From an uncultured Flavobacteriales bacterium (GTDB lineage: Bacteria > Bacteroidota > Bacteroidia > Flavobacteriales > Schleiferiaceae): a stretch of 51,138 bases of DNA. The notes below the pieces were generated by a model, which searched no databases, had not been told where the DNA came from, and saw nothing but the letters and a program-made list of their open reading frames with translations. Position numbers and translations under genes: made by a program. Where the stretch lies: assembly GCA_937942085.1 (NCBI GenBank), contig CALDGA010000161.1, forward strand, positions 1-51,138, given 5' to 3'. Below are positions 15,965 to 24,694 of the stretch, one piece after another (the first letter of the stretch is position 1; each line of letters starts with the position of its first letter).

Positions 15965-18361
15965 ATGGCGAAAAAAGCAACGTCTTCGAAGTCAAAATCC
16001 CCCTCTAAAATTCAATTGCGTTTTCAAGAATTGAATGCAAATAGGAAGGAAATCGCCGGTGACCCAACCGTTAAAGTATTTACAGCCGTTCTATTCATTT
16101 TCTTAGGATTGTTCACCCTAGTTTCTAGTTTAAGTTTTATGGCTAATTGGTCCAAGGACTTCACCCTTCAATGGTCCTCCTCTATAGACGACCACACAGG
16201 TATTGGGAATGTTTTCGGGCTATTAGGACATAAGCTGGGTTGGACTTTGATCATGCGCGGCTTCGGTCTGAGCGCTTTGGTATTTCCAGTTTGGTTTATG
16301 GCGGTGGGAGCGCGAAATGCTTTTGCCTTACACAGAATAAAACCTGCGAAGCTTTTGCTCCACATGATCTTCTTTGCCTTGATCGGTAGTACGTTGATCG
16401 CTTGGGTAGTACCCGCGCATCCGACAGTATGGAGTGGCCTTTCCGGGCATTACATGTATCACCACTTGGCAATTATTGTGGGCCACATGGGAGTAGCACT
16501 TATTGGCTGCGTGGCGCTATTACTATATATAGTTGTGGCGAGAAAGCTAGAAACCCTTCGTTTGCCGAAGAAGCAGAAAGTAGAAGAATCTCCTGAGGAA
16601 GAAGAGGAACCTGAAGAGCAAATCATCGAGTTCAACAACGAGGTTGATGAAGATCCTTGGGCTCCGGAACCAAAGGCTGTCGAAGTGGATGAGGAACCTT
16701 TGCCAGAACCAGAGATGATTATCCCTACACCTGCTCCGACAGCTGTCGCCGCCAATGCGGACGAAAAAGAAGAGGATACTATTGACGTGCAGGTTGAAGT
16801 GCATCAAGAATTGATCGAAGATGATAAAGCCATCAATAAAAAGGTTAAGGATTTCGGGGAATACGACCCTACGCTTGACTTGAGCAGGTTCCAATTGCCT
16901 AAAATTGATTTGCTACAACAATACGGCGATGGACAAATCACCTTTGATAAAGATGAGATTGAAGCGAACAAAAACCGCATTGTAGAAACGCTTCAGAATT
17001 ACAACATTGAAATCAAGGAAATCAAAGCCACCATTGGACCTACGGTGACCTTGTATGAAATTGTTCCCGCAGCGGGTATTCGGATTTCCAAGATCAAAAA
17101 CTTGGAAGACGACATTGCCCTAAGCCTTGCAGCGCTAGGTATCCGTATCATCGCTCCTATTCCTGGAAAAGGGACTATTGGTATTGAAGTACCGAATGCC
17201 AACGCACAAATGGTCAGCATGCGTCAAGTCATTGCCTCGAAGAAATTCCAAGAAGCAAAAATGGAATTGCCGGTAGCTATGGGACGTACCATCACTAATG
17301 AGAACTTCATTTTCGATTTAGCTAAAATGCCACACCTATTGATGGCAGGTGCTACGGGACAAGGTAAATCTGTTGGGTTGAATGCCATCCTAACTTCATT
17401 GCTCTACAAAAAGCATCCTAGCCAATTAAAGTTTGTCTTAGTCGATCCTAAAAAAGTCGAGCTCACGCTCTACAACAAGATCGAACGTCATTATTTGGCC
17501 ATCTTACCAGATTCAGATGAAGCCATCATCACCGATACCACCAAGGTGATCAACACGTTGAATAGTCTTTGTATTGAGATGGACAATCGTTACGAGTTGC
17601 TCAAATCAGCCATGGTCCGCAACATTAAAGAGTACAATGCCAAATTCATTGCACGACGCTTAAATCCAGAAGAAGGACACAAATACTTGCCATATATCGT
17701 CCTCGTGATTGATGAGTTCGCAGATTTGATCATGACTGCAGGTAAGGAAGTAGAAATGCCTATAGCCCGACTTGCCCAGCTTGCGCGTGCCATAGGAATC
17801 CACCTCATTGTTGCTACTCAGCGTCCATCTGTGAATGTGATTACCGGTATTATTAAGGCAAACTTCCCTGCACGAGCAGCGTTCCGCGTAACCTCGAAAA
17901 TTGATTCTCGTACGATTTTAGATGCAGGTGGTGCCGATCAGCTCATCGGTAAGGGTGATATGCTCTTCTCTCAAGGATCAGATTTGGTCCGTTTGCAATG
18001 TGCCTTTGTCGATACGCCGGAAGTCGAAGAAATCTGTGATTTTATCGGCAACCAGCAGGCCTACCCTACAGCTTACCAACTTCCAGAGTACGTAGGCGAA
18101 GAAGGCGGTGGCGTCGGTGATATAGACCCTTCGGAAAGAGATTCCCTTTTTGAAGATGCCGCACGATTGGTGGTCGCAACACAGCAAGGATCAACATCAA
18201 TGATTCAGCGAAAACTCAAGCTTGGATATAACAGAGCTGGTCGTATTGTGGACCAATTAGAAGCTGCAGGCATACTAGGACCATTCGAAGGATCCAAGGC
18301 CAGACAAGTATTAGTTCCAGATGAAATGGCGTTGGAACAAAAATTGAACGGAGATGCGTAA
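15965..18361 (+). CDS. ftsK: DNA translocase FtsK/SpoIIIE
   Basis: Septum-anchored ATP-driven DNA pump that clears and aligns chromosome ends at division. It has 798 residues. The N-terminal membrane part (about 35-200) has several transmembrane helices. It is followed by a short acidic linker rich in Glu, Pro and Asp (about 205-290) and the motor: Walker A GATGQGKSVG near residue 465, LVDPKKVEL, Walker B VIDEFADL and VATQRPSVNVITG. The last 65 residues are the winged-helix gamma domain that reads orienting sequences (SMIQRKLKLGYNRAGRIVDQLE). It is first in a seven-gene envelope-related run; its stop overlaps the next start by 8 bases. Confidence 0.97.
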   Translation: MAKKATSSKSKSPSKIQLRFQELNANRKEIAGDPTVKVFTAVLFIFLGLFTLVSSLSFMANWSKDFTLQWSSSIDDHTGIGNVFGLLGHKLGWTLIMRGFGLSALVFPVWFMAVGARNAFALHRIKPAKLLLHMIFFALIGSTLIAWVVPAHPTVWSGLSGHYMYHHLAIIVGHMGVALIGCVALLLYIVVARKLETLRLPKKQKVEESPEEEEEPEEQIIEFNNEVDEDPWAPEPKAVEVDEEPLPEPEMIIPTPAPTAVAANADEKEEDTIDVQVEVHQELIEDDKAINKKVKDFGEYDPTLDLSRFQLPKIDLLQQYGDGQITFDKDEIEANKNRIVETLQNYNIEIKEIKATIGPTVTLYEIVPAAGIRISKIKNLEDDIALSLAALGIRIIAPIPGKGTIGIEVPNANAQMVSMRQVIASKKFQEAKMELPVAMGRTITNENFIFDLAKMPHLLMAGATGQGKSVGLNAILTSLLYKKHPSQLKFVLVDPKKVELTLYNKIERHYLAILPDSDEAIITDTTKVINTLNSLCIEMDNRYELLKSAMVRNIKEYNAKFIARRLNPEEGHKYLPYIVLVIDEFADLIMTAGKEVEMPIARLAQLARAIGIHLIVATQRPSVNVITGIIKANFPARAAFRVTSKIDSRTILDAGGADQLIGKGDMLFSQGSDLVRLQCAFVDTPEVEEICDFIGNQQAYPTAYQLPEYVGEEGGGVGDIDPSERDSLFEDAARLVVATQQGSTSMIQRKLKLGYNRAGRIVDQLEAAGILGPFEGSKARQVLVPDEMALEQKLNGDA

Positions 18362-18992
18362 ATTCGCCCCCATGAGAATATTAGCCCTTTTATTGTTGCC
18401 CTTTTTTACTCTGGCACAATCCCACAACGAGGCCAAAGACCTACTCAACAAGGTTTATGAGAAGACCTTAGGCTTGGAAACACAGCACATCTCTTTCACC
18501 AATACCATTGCAGCACCAAGTAACGGAGGAATGAAAGAACGCAGCTCAGATGGGGAACTCTATGCCATTGGTGAAAAGGTGCGTATTAAAACGGATGCCT
18601 TTGAATTTCTCTCTGACGGCAACAACGCTTACTTGATTTATCCCGAGGATGAGGAGATCGAAAAAACCGCTTCAGGTGAAGAAACGTCTCTAAGCCCTTC
18701 AGATATCTTGAAGAACTACCAGAGCGGATACAGCTACAAGATGGCTGGAAAAGCCACAGAAAACGGCAAGTCCATACAATATGTCGTCCTAAAACCCGTT
18801 GCTAGTGAAGAGGTTAAGGAGATCATGATCGGTGTTGATACGAAAAGTATGTTGCTTGAAAATTATACTCAGTTCGGAACCAATGGGATCAACACCACCT
18901 TCACGGTTAAAAAGTATGAAGTAAACGTCCCATTAAGTGCTGAGATGTTCAACATCAACGCCAAGGAGTTTGACGGGTTTTATCGACTATAG
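18354..18992 (+). CDS. LolA-like outer-membrane lipoprotein carrier
   Basis: Exported protein of 212 residues with a signal peptide ending LLPFFTLAQS. The mature part has the LolA pattern: EAKDLLNKVYEKT near the start, alternating beta-strands with ISFTNTI, GELYAIGEKVRIKTD, NNAYLIYPEDEEI and FTVKKYEVNVPLSAEMFNI near the end. LolA carries lipoproteins across the periplasm on a hydrophobic half-barrel. Two starts are possible: the ATG that overlaps ftsK, or an in-frame ATG at 18372; both keep the signal peptide. It lies between ftsK and an LPS-export permease, which fits an envelope role. No LolB or LolCDE gene is in the window. Confidence 0.85.
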   Translation: MRKFAPMRILALLLLPFFTLAQSHNEAKDLLNKVYEKTLGLETQHISFTNTIAAPSNGGMKERSSDGELYAIGEKVRIKTDAFEFLSDGNNAYLIYPEDEEIEKTASGEETSLSPSDILKNYQSGYSYKMAGKATENGKSIQYVVLKPVASEEVKEIMIGVDTKSMLLENYTQFGTNGINTTFTVKKYEVNVPLSAEMFNINAKEFDGFYRL

Positions 18993-18994
18993 GA

Positions 18995-20419
18995 ATGAAT
19001 AAACTAGACTGGTACGTCTTAAAAAGTTACGTAAGACCATTGCTCCCCACCGTGGGAATTATGGTCTTTTTCTTTTTGATGCAGATGGTCTGGAAGTACG
19101 TAGATGACCTTGCGGGCAAAGGCATCGAATGGTATGTACTTCTAGAACTCATGATGTATTGGGCAGCCAGTGTAGTGCCTTTCGCACTGCCCGTGAGTGT
19201 GTTGTTTGCCTCCCTCCTCACCTTTGGAAATTTTGGCGAACACTACGAAATGGCTGCTATGAAGAGCTCCGGTATTAGCTTGTTTAGGGGCATTCGTTCA
19301 TTGATTATTTTGAATATTGGAATCGCCATAGGCGCCTTCTACTTCTACAATGATGTTATTCCTGTAGCCAATTTAAAAGGCCAAAGCCTCCTTATAAACA
19401 TCTCCAAGAGCAAGCCCGCCTTTCATATTACACCCGGCATTTTTTACAATGGCTTCGAAGGGTATTCTATCAAGATTGGAGAAAAATCAGGCGACGGAGA
19501 ACAAGAGCTCCAGGACATCTACATCTACGACCATAAAGAGAATAAAAAGGGAAATCAGAAAGTCCTCACCGCCGCCAGTGGCATCATGCGTACGGTGGCC
19601 AATGATCAATACCTGGAGATCGAACTGCACGACGGGGCTACCTATGAAGATATTGTGAAGGCAGATCGTGAGGAACGCAAGAAGATGCCTTGGGCACGTA
19701 GCGAGTTTGATACGGCCTTTATCAGATTTAACCTTGGCGGTTTTGATAATCCAAACCTGTACAAAACGCGCCGCAGAGACTTTATGATGCTCAACACCCA
19801 GCAGTTGAAGCTCAAAGCGGATACGTTGAAAGATCAGATGATTGAGCGCGAAGCAAACTTCAAAAAGAACTTGACGGGCAAGTACAAGTTTGACTATATC
19901 GAACCAGAGACGGCAGATGCCACGGATGCCCTGAGAGACGATATTATGAAGAACCTCCTCAGTGGCATGCGATTGAGAGCCTCACAAAACGCCATACGAT
20001 TGGCCAGGTCGAATCTCGATTACCTCCGACAAATGGACCGTGAGATGGATTGGCGCAATGAAACCAGATTGCGTCATTGGCTGGAGTATTATAAGAAGTT
20101 CGCACTGGGTGTTAGTGTATTGATTATGTTCTTTATCGGCGCACCCTTAGGAAGTATCATTCGCAAAGGTGGTATAGGCTTGCCTTTGGTCATTAGTACT
20201 GTGGCGTTCTTGATCTTCCATGTCTTGAACACCACCTTCGAAAAAATGGGACGTGAGGAGTTGATGGACCCACTCATTGCTACCTGGTTACCTTCAATGA
20301 TTTTGGCGCCCATTGCCTTGTGGTTAACCTACAGTGCTTCAACGGATAAAGCGTTGATCTCAGGAGAATGGTTTAGTACCATTACTGCAAGATTCTATCG
20401 AAAGAAGGATGAAAAATAA
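18995..20419 (+). CDS. LptF/LptG family permease (YjgP/YjgQ)
   Basis: Inner-membrane protein of 474 residues. Three transmembrane helices are near the N-terminus (about 15-35, 55-80, 100-125), then a long periplasmic domain, and three helices near the C-terminus (ALGVSVLIMFFIGAPLGSIIRKGGIGLPLVI is the characteristic block). LptF and LptG form the channel of the ABC transporter that lifts lipopolysaccharide towards the outer membrane with LptB. A charged helical insert lies just before the last helices. Only one permease gene is present here and no lptB or lptC, so the partner must be elsewhere. It follows lolA by 2 bp. Confidence 0.92.
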   Translation: MNKLDWYVLKSYVRPLLPTVGIMVFFFLMQMVWKYVDDLAGKGIEWYVLLELMMYWAASVVPFALPVSVLFASLLTFGNFGEHYEMAAMKSSGISLFRGIRSLIILNIGIAIGAFYFYNDVIPVANLKGQSLLINISKSKPAFHITPGIFYNGFEGYSIKIGEKSGDGEQELQDIYIYDHKENKKGNQKVLTAASGIMRTVANDQYLEIELHDGATYEDIVKADREERKKMPWARSEFDTAFIRFNLGGFDNPNLYKTRRRDFMMLNTQQLKLKADTLKDQMIEREANFKKNLTGKYKFDYIEPETADATDALRDDIMKNLLSGMRLRASQNAIRLARSNLDYLRQMDREMDWRNETRLRHWLEYYKKFALGVSVLIMFFIGAPLGSIIRKGGIGLPLVISTVAFLIFHVLNTTFEKMGREELMDPLIATWLPSMILAPIALWLTYSASTDKALISGEWFSTITARFYRKKDEK

Positions 20420-21581
20420 GGTTCTCATTCTATCGAACAAACTCCCCTATCCAAGTGATGACGGAAGTTCTATTGCCATGGCACGGTTGCTAGAAACCTT
20501 GGTGATGAAGGAATTGGACCTACATTATTATGCCATCAATACCGACAAGCATGGCAAAGATGTGGACGAGAGCAGAGCACATCAACCCAATGTAAGGTTT
20601 GAAGCATTTGATTGGAATACCTCGCCTAAGCCCAGTACTGCACTAGGGAATTTGGCGACCAACTTACCTTACCACGTTAGTCGCTTTTACATCCCTACCC
20701 TCCTACAACGACTTGAAGCATTCGAGACCAATAGTTTTCATATGGTTGTTTTGGAAGGTGCATTTATGGGAATGTATGTAAGCGAGGCTAAACGTATCGG
20801 GAAACAGACCATATTACGTGCACACAATGTGGAACACGAAATTTGGCAACGTTTGGCTGAGAACGAGAAAAATCCATTTAAACGCTGGTATTTAAAGCTT
20901 CAGTCTCGAAGATTACGAAAGTTTGAAAGTCAATTATCTCAGGCTATGGACCAAATCTGGTGCATCTCACAAAAGGACCAGCAATGGTTTAAATCCTTAT
21001 GTTCAGCGGCTTCATTTATTCCCACCGCTGTGCTACCCAAACCTGGACCATCGAACATTCAACCGCTTCGTTGCCACCACTTGGGAGCCTTGGATTGGGC
21101 GCCTTCCATCCAAGGTCTACAATGGTTCATGGCTGATATTTGGCCACAGGTCCTCCACAGAGTTCCTCAGGCTGAATTCCACATTGCGGGCAACAATCCC
21201 CCCGAGAATTTCCAACTCCCCAAAGACCAAAACATATTTTTTCACGGTCGAGTTGCCGATGCCACCGCTTTCACCCACGAGCACGGAATCAGCGTCATTC
21301 CCCTATTGGCGGGCTCTGGGATGCGTATAAAAATCCTACAGAACAGCGCTGCCGCGGTTCCGTCTATTTCCACCGATATTGGTGCGGAAGGAATTTATAC
21401 CAAGGACTCCACCGAGGCCATTATTGTTGAATCTGCCGCCGAGTTTATAGAGGCTCTTGTAGAACTCGTACAGCAGCCGGAACGGGCCTTAGCCTTAGGA
21501 CAAAATGCCCAAGAGGATATTTTGAATAGGTTCGGAATGCAACCTACCTTGCAACGCATAGAAAAGGTATGGTCTTGCTAG
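20409..21581 (+). CDS. Glycosyltransferase family 4-like (GT-B)
   Basis: Protein of 390 residues with the two-domain GT-B layout. The N-terminal half begins VLILSNKLPYPSDDGSS, typical of family 4 enzymes that open with a nucleotide-fold strand and a Pro-Gly/Asp loop. RAHNVEHEIWQR in the middle is a frequent family mark. The C-terminal half holds HHLGALDWAPSIQGLQW, FHIAGNNPP, and SVIPLLAGSGMRIKILQ with the nucleotide-sugar site, followed by an EGI motif in DIGAEGIY. It overlaps the upstream permease gene by 11 bases and the next glycosyltransferase by 13. It probably adds a sugar during surface glycan synthesis; donor and acceptor are unknown. Confidence 0.9.
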   Translation: MKNKVLILSNKLPYPSDDGSSIAMARLLETLVMKELDLHYYAINTDKHGKDVDESRAHQPNVRFEAFDWNTSPKPSTALGNLATNLPYHVSRFYIPTLLQRLEAFETNSFHMVVLEGAFMGMYVSEAKRIGKQTILRAHNVEHEIWQRLAENEKNPFKRWYLKLQSRRLRKFESQLSQAMDQIWCISQKDQQWFKSLCSAASFIPTAVLPKPGPSNIQPLRCHHLGALDWAPSIQGLQWFMADIWPQVLHRVPQAEFHIAGNNPPENFQLPKDQNIFFHGRVADATAFTHEHGISVIPLLAGSGMRIKILQNSAAAVPSISTDIGAEGIYTKDSTEAIIVESAAEFIEALVELVQQPERALALGQNAQEDILNRFGMQPTLQRIEKVWSC

Positions 21582-22705
21582 CTACAACAATATTTTTCAT
21601 TTGTCTTCTTTGGATCACCATACCCTACTTGTGGTATCCGTTGTGGCAATTGGCATTTACAGGTAAACCACTGGAAATCAACACGCCATCTTCTTTTCCT
21701 AAGATCAGTGTAGTGTTTGCGGCATATAACGAGCGAACCATCATTGAAGAGAAAATCAGGAGCATTTTCGCCTCGCGCTACCCACAAGATCTCATTGAGG
21801 TTTGGATAGGTAGTGATCTTTCGGATGACGGTCAAGACGATATCATTCGTGAACTTCAAAAGGAGTTTACAGGTCTGAACCTGCACGTTAATGCCCAGCG
21901 TTCGGGTAAGTCTGCCACCATTAATAGATTGGTGGAACTGTGTACGGGTGAGATCATCGTTGCCACCGATGCTAATATCATTTTTGATGAGAATACCCTA
22001 GTGGAATTGGCCAGTCCAATTATCTCCTCACAAGCCACCGCCGTCGCTGGCACCCTAACCTACGGTAAGGCTAAGACCGCCGGCACCACAGCAACCACTG
22101 AGCGACAATACCTCACCATAGAGAACAAAATACGGAAATCTGAAAGCCAGAAATACGGATTTTGCCTGGGCATGGAAGGCGGTCTGTATAGCATTCTAAA
22201 ATCTGCATGGCAACCTATTCCTCCGCACACCTTCATGGAAGATTTCTTCCAAACGGTTCAGCTCATTCAGAACGATCATCGAATTTATTACAGTGATAAC
22301 GCTCTTGGATACGAAGATGTGAGCACCTCATTGCAGGAGGAATTCAAACGCAAAAAGCGCATCAGTATTGGGAATTATCAAAACTTAAAGCGTTTCCGCA
22401 GCCTACTGCTGAAGAAACTCCATCCTTTCGGATGGGTCTTTTTATTCCATAAAATTTTGCGTTGGACTGCCCCTCAAGCCATGCTCATTGGGGCATTGGC
22501 CTTAGCATTTACTCCTTTCGCGCTGCCAACTTTTACAGGTGTTGGAGTGTTAGTGTTGTTGGAACTGCTCTTCTATCGCGGTGCAGGTCCTTTGGTGTAT
22601 TTTTGCGCCATGAACCTTGCAATGTTGAAAGGTTACCTAACCTATTTAAAAGGGGTGTCGTCGAGTGTATGGCAACCAACCAAAAGAAATCAGAATGAGT
22701 CTTAA
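21569..22705 (+). CDS. Membrane-anchored family 2 glycosyltransferase (GT-A)
   Basis: Protein of 378 residues. An N-terminal helix (about 5-25) is followed by a GT-A domain: SVVFAAYNERTIIEEKIRSI (strand 1), GSDLSDDGQDD, the metal-binding ATDANIIFD (about 132-140), the catalytic MEDFFQT (223-229) and the RKKRISIGNY block (261-270) at the position of the Q/RxxRW motif. Two or three further transmembrane helices lie after residue 285. This layout is common to processive or envelope-glycan synthases of COG1215 type. It overlaps both neighbours, so it is co-translated with the GT-B gene and the ribB-like gene. Confidence 0.9.
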   Translation: MVLLATTIFFICLLWITIPYLWYPLWQLAFTGKPLEINTPSSFPKISVVFAAYNERTIIEEKIRSIFASRYPQDLIEVWIGSDLSDDGQDDIIRELQKEFTGLNLHVNAQRSGKSATINRLVELCTGEIIVATDANIIFDENTLVELASPIISSQATAVAGTLTYGKAKTAGTTATTERQYLTIENKIRKSESQKYGFCLGMEGGLYSILKSAWQPIPPHTFMEDFFQTVQLIQNDHRIYYSDNALGYEDVSTSLQEEFKRKKRISIGNYQNLKRFRSLLLKKLHPFGWVFLFHKILRWTAPQAMLIGALALAFTPFALPTFTGVGVLVLLELLFYRGAGPLVYFCAMNLAMLKGYLTYLKGVSSSVWQPTKRNQNES

Positions 22706-23804
22706 CACCATAGAAGAAGCAATAGAGGATATCAAAGCCGGCAAAGTGGTCATTGTCGTTGACGATGAGGACCGCGAGAACGAAGGTGATTTCGTTGCTG
22801 CAGCCTCTAAAGTCAGCCCGGAGATGATCAATTTCATGGCGACTGAGGGACGTGGATTGATTTGTACGCCCATTCTCCCGGCACGTGCGGCGGAATTGGA
22901 CCTCCCTCCTATGGTGAACAATAACACAGACCCCAATAAAACGGCCTTTACGGTGAGTATTGACCGCATTGGAGAAGGATGTACCACGGGAATTAGTGCC
23001 TACGACCGTTATATGACCGTGAAGTCGTTGGTGGACCCTGCCATTAAGCCGGAACAACTCGCGCGCCCTGGTCACATATTTCCATTGATTGCCAAACAGG
23101 GCGGTGTCTTACGCCGTGTCGGCCATACCGAAGCAGCGGTAGATTTGGCACGTTTGGCCGGATTAGAACCTGCCGGTGTTATTGTAGAAATCATGAACGA
23201 AGACGGTACCATGGCGCGTTTGCCCCAGCTTCGTGAAATAGCAATGAAGCACGGCTTGAAAATCGTGTCTATTGAAGACTTGGTAGCGTATAGAATGGCG
23301 CAGGAAAGTCTTATAGAATTGGCCGAAAAATTCCAAATAGAAACGCCACACGGCATGTTCTGCCTGCACGCGTTTGAGCAAAAGACCAATCACCAAGTGC
23401 ACATCGCCCTAACCATGGGCCAGTGGACTGATGCGGAAACCTTACCGGTTCGTATTCAAAGCGCGGGTGTAGCCAATGATATTTTCCACCTGCTCACCAG
23501 CAATGAAAGTTCACAACTGGAGAAGTCTTTAAAGGCCATCAGCCAACGCGGGAAAGGAGCGATTATTTACATGAATCAAGAGCCAAATGGCGACCGATTA
23601 CTCCATAGAATTCGCTCGTTCAACAAAGGAAATACCGATCCGAAATCTAGTTTCAGTAAAGACGCACGAGATTTTGGGGTTGGCGCTCAAATCATTAGAT
23701 TTCTAGGGATTAAGCATATTGATTTGCTGACCAACAATCCTATCAAGAGAATTGGGGTAAGCGGATACGGCCTTGAAATTGTACAAAACTCACCCTTAGA
23801 TTGA
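22695..23804 (+). CDS. ribB: 3,4-dihydroxy-2-butanone 4-phosphate synthase with degenerate GTP cyclohydrolase II domain
   Basis: I chose the ATG giving MSLNTIEEAIEDIKAGK, which overlaps the previous stop by 11 bases; the longer frame adds ten unlikely residues. Residues 1-203 are a complete RibB domain: DDEDRENEGDF (25-33), GCTTGIS (95-101), RVGHTEAAVDLARLAG. It turns ribulose 5-phosphate into the four-carbon precursor of riboflavin. Residues 210-369 align with GTP cyclohydrolase II (end block DFGVGAQII ... LLTNNP ... GVSGYGLEI), but the zinc site, normally three cysteines in CLTGD...RCDCG, reads GVANDIFHLLTSNES, and the RQEGRGIGL loop is lost. The second half is therefore probably not a cyclohydrolase (a RibBX type). 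A separate RibA should exist elsewhere. Confidence 0.92.
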   Translation: MSLNTIEEAIEDIKAGKVVIVVDDEDRENEGDFVAAASKVSPEMINFMATEGRGLICTPILPARAAELDLPPMVNNNTDPNKTAFTVSIDRIGEGCTTGISAYDRYMTVKSLVDPAIKPEQLARPGHIFPLIAKQGGVLRRVGHTEAAVDLARLAGLEPAGVIVEIMNEDGTMARLPQLREIAMKHGLKIVSIEDLVAYRMAQESLIELAEKFQIETPHGMFCLHAFEQKTNHQVHIALTMGQWTDAETLPVRIQSAGVANDIFHLLTSNESSQLEKSLKAISQRGKGAIIYMNQEPNGDRLLHRIRSFNKGNTDPKSSFSKDARDFGVGAQIIRFLGIKHIDLLTNNPIKRIGVSGYGLEIVQNSPLD

Positions 23805-24634
23805 AAGAAGGAAACACCATAGTAGCTGCCATCCGGTTTTATAGGTCTTTTGACCAATTACCTTCGCTAGGTGCTATGTTCCTATTGACCGGTCTTAGCG
23901 GCATCTTCGAAACCCTTCCCATCCTCGCTTCCCTCCCACTGTTGCGAACCATTTTCCTTGATCAGCCCAGCATCCACATTGCAGGAATGGACTTCCAATG
24001 GATCGAATACGGTACAATCCTGCTCGTAATTCTCGTAGCGCGACTGATTTTAGGGTATTGGAGCCAATACAAGAACGGTTCTATTAGGGTCCAATTAATG
24101 ACGGAGTTCCGCCAAAATCCTTCCAACGATAGAAGTGCTCGATTTGAATTTGGGAAACGCACCCAAGGTTTGAACTTCCTGTTTGTCGGTTGGTCTCAAT
24201 TCGTCCCAGGCATAGCTTTTCTAGCACTAGGAGTATTCCTGATGCCAAAATTTGGAGCCTTAGTTCTTGCCACACTTTTACTATGGTCGTTCTCGATCAA
24301 CCAGCTGAAGAAGAAACAAGACCAACAACACCATTTGGTGTCGGAACTGCAACAAGAATTGGACACTGAAGAAAATTCGAATCTCTTATCGCAATGGGGA
24401 AAGGCCAGACAACGCGCTATTCACTGGGATGCGCTCAATAAAAATGCCCGTGAATTCATCATTCTATCGACCTTGATTCTTACCCTTTGGGCTGCCGAGC
24501 AATGGGGTTGGTTGGGCGACAATGCCTCGTTGATTTCCATCATTATGCTGCTTCGCGGCATGCAGCAACTTTACACGGCGTACCATATGTCACAGCAATT
24601 GTCAGGATTGCGTCGTTACTTCTCTGTAGATTAA
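23801..24634 (+). CDS. ABC-exporter transmembrane domain without ATPase domain
   Basis: Membrane protein of 277 residues that starts at TTG (its TTG shares bases with the ribB stop TGA); no ATG is in a good place. It has six hydrophobic segments (about 23-45, 68-90, 125-147, 150-170, 220-240, 243-262) with a charged coiled stretch at 171-215, the arrangement of a type IV ABC exporter membrane domain. The opening LTGLSGIFETLPILASLPLLRTIF resembles the first helix of PglK- and MsbA-type exporters. After the sixth helix the protein stops; no nucleotide-binding domain follows on any frame. It is either a remnant or a half that borrows an ATPase. It follows two glycosyltransferases and ends the ftsK block. 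Confidence 0.6.
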   Translation: MKEGNTIVAAIRFYRSFDQLPSLGAMFLLTGLSGIFETLPILASLPLLRTIFLDQPSIHIAGMDFQWIEYGTILLVILVARLILGYWSQYKNGSIRVQLMTEFRQNPSNDRSARFEFGKRTQGLNFLFVGWSQFVPGIAFLALGVFLMPKFGALVLATLLLWSFSINQLKKKQDQQHHLVSELQQELDTEENSNLLSQWGKARQRAIHWDALNKNAREFIILSTLILTLWAAEQWGWLGDNASLISIIMLLRGMQQLYTAYHMSQQLSGLRRYFSVD

Positions 24635-24658
24635 TAGGTCCTTAATACTTAGACCTAT
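24634..24658 (+). promoter_or_regulatory. Inverted repeat next to the lipoprotein promoter (possible operator)
   Basis: A 7-bp perfect inverted repeat, ATAGGTC and GACCTAT separated by 11 bp, lies between the upstream stop and the -7 box, touching it. No T run follows, so it is a poor terminator. The position across the -33/-10 interval suits a repressor or activator site. Inferred only from symmetry. Confidence 0.35.
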
Positions 24659-24665
24659 ACCTTTG
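24658..24665 (+). promoter_or_regulatory. Bacteroidota-type -7 box for lipoprotein-DUF5723 unit
   Basis: TACCTTTG is a full match to TAnnTTTG, 29 bp before the lipoprotein ATG. It separates this pair from the preceding ftsK block. Confidence 0.6.
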
Positions 24666-24694
24666 TAGTACTAAGCAACCTGAGTTTTCAGCAT

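Noticed and set aside
22665-22694. Ten-residue extension of the ribB-like protein
   Set aside because: It lies within the end of the glycosyltransferase gene; MSLNTIEEAIEDI is the usual RibB start.
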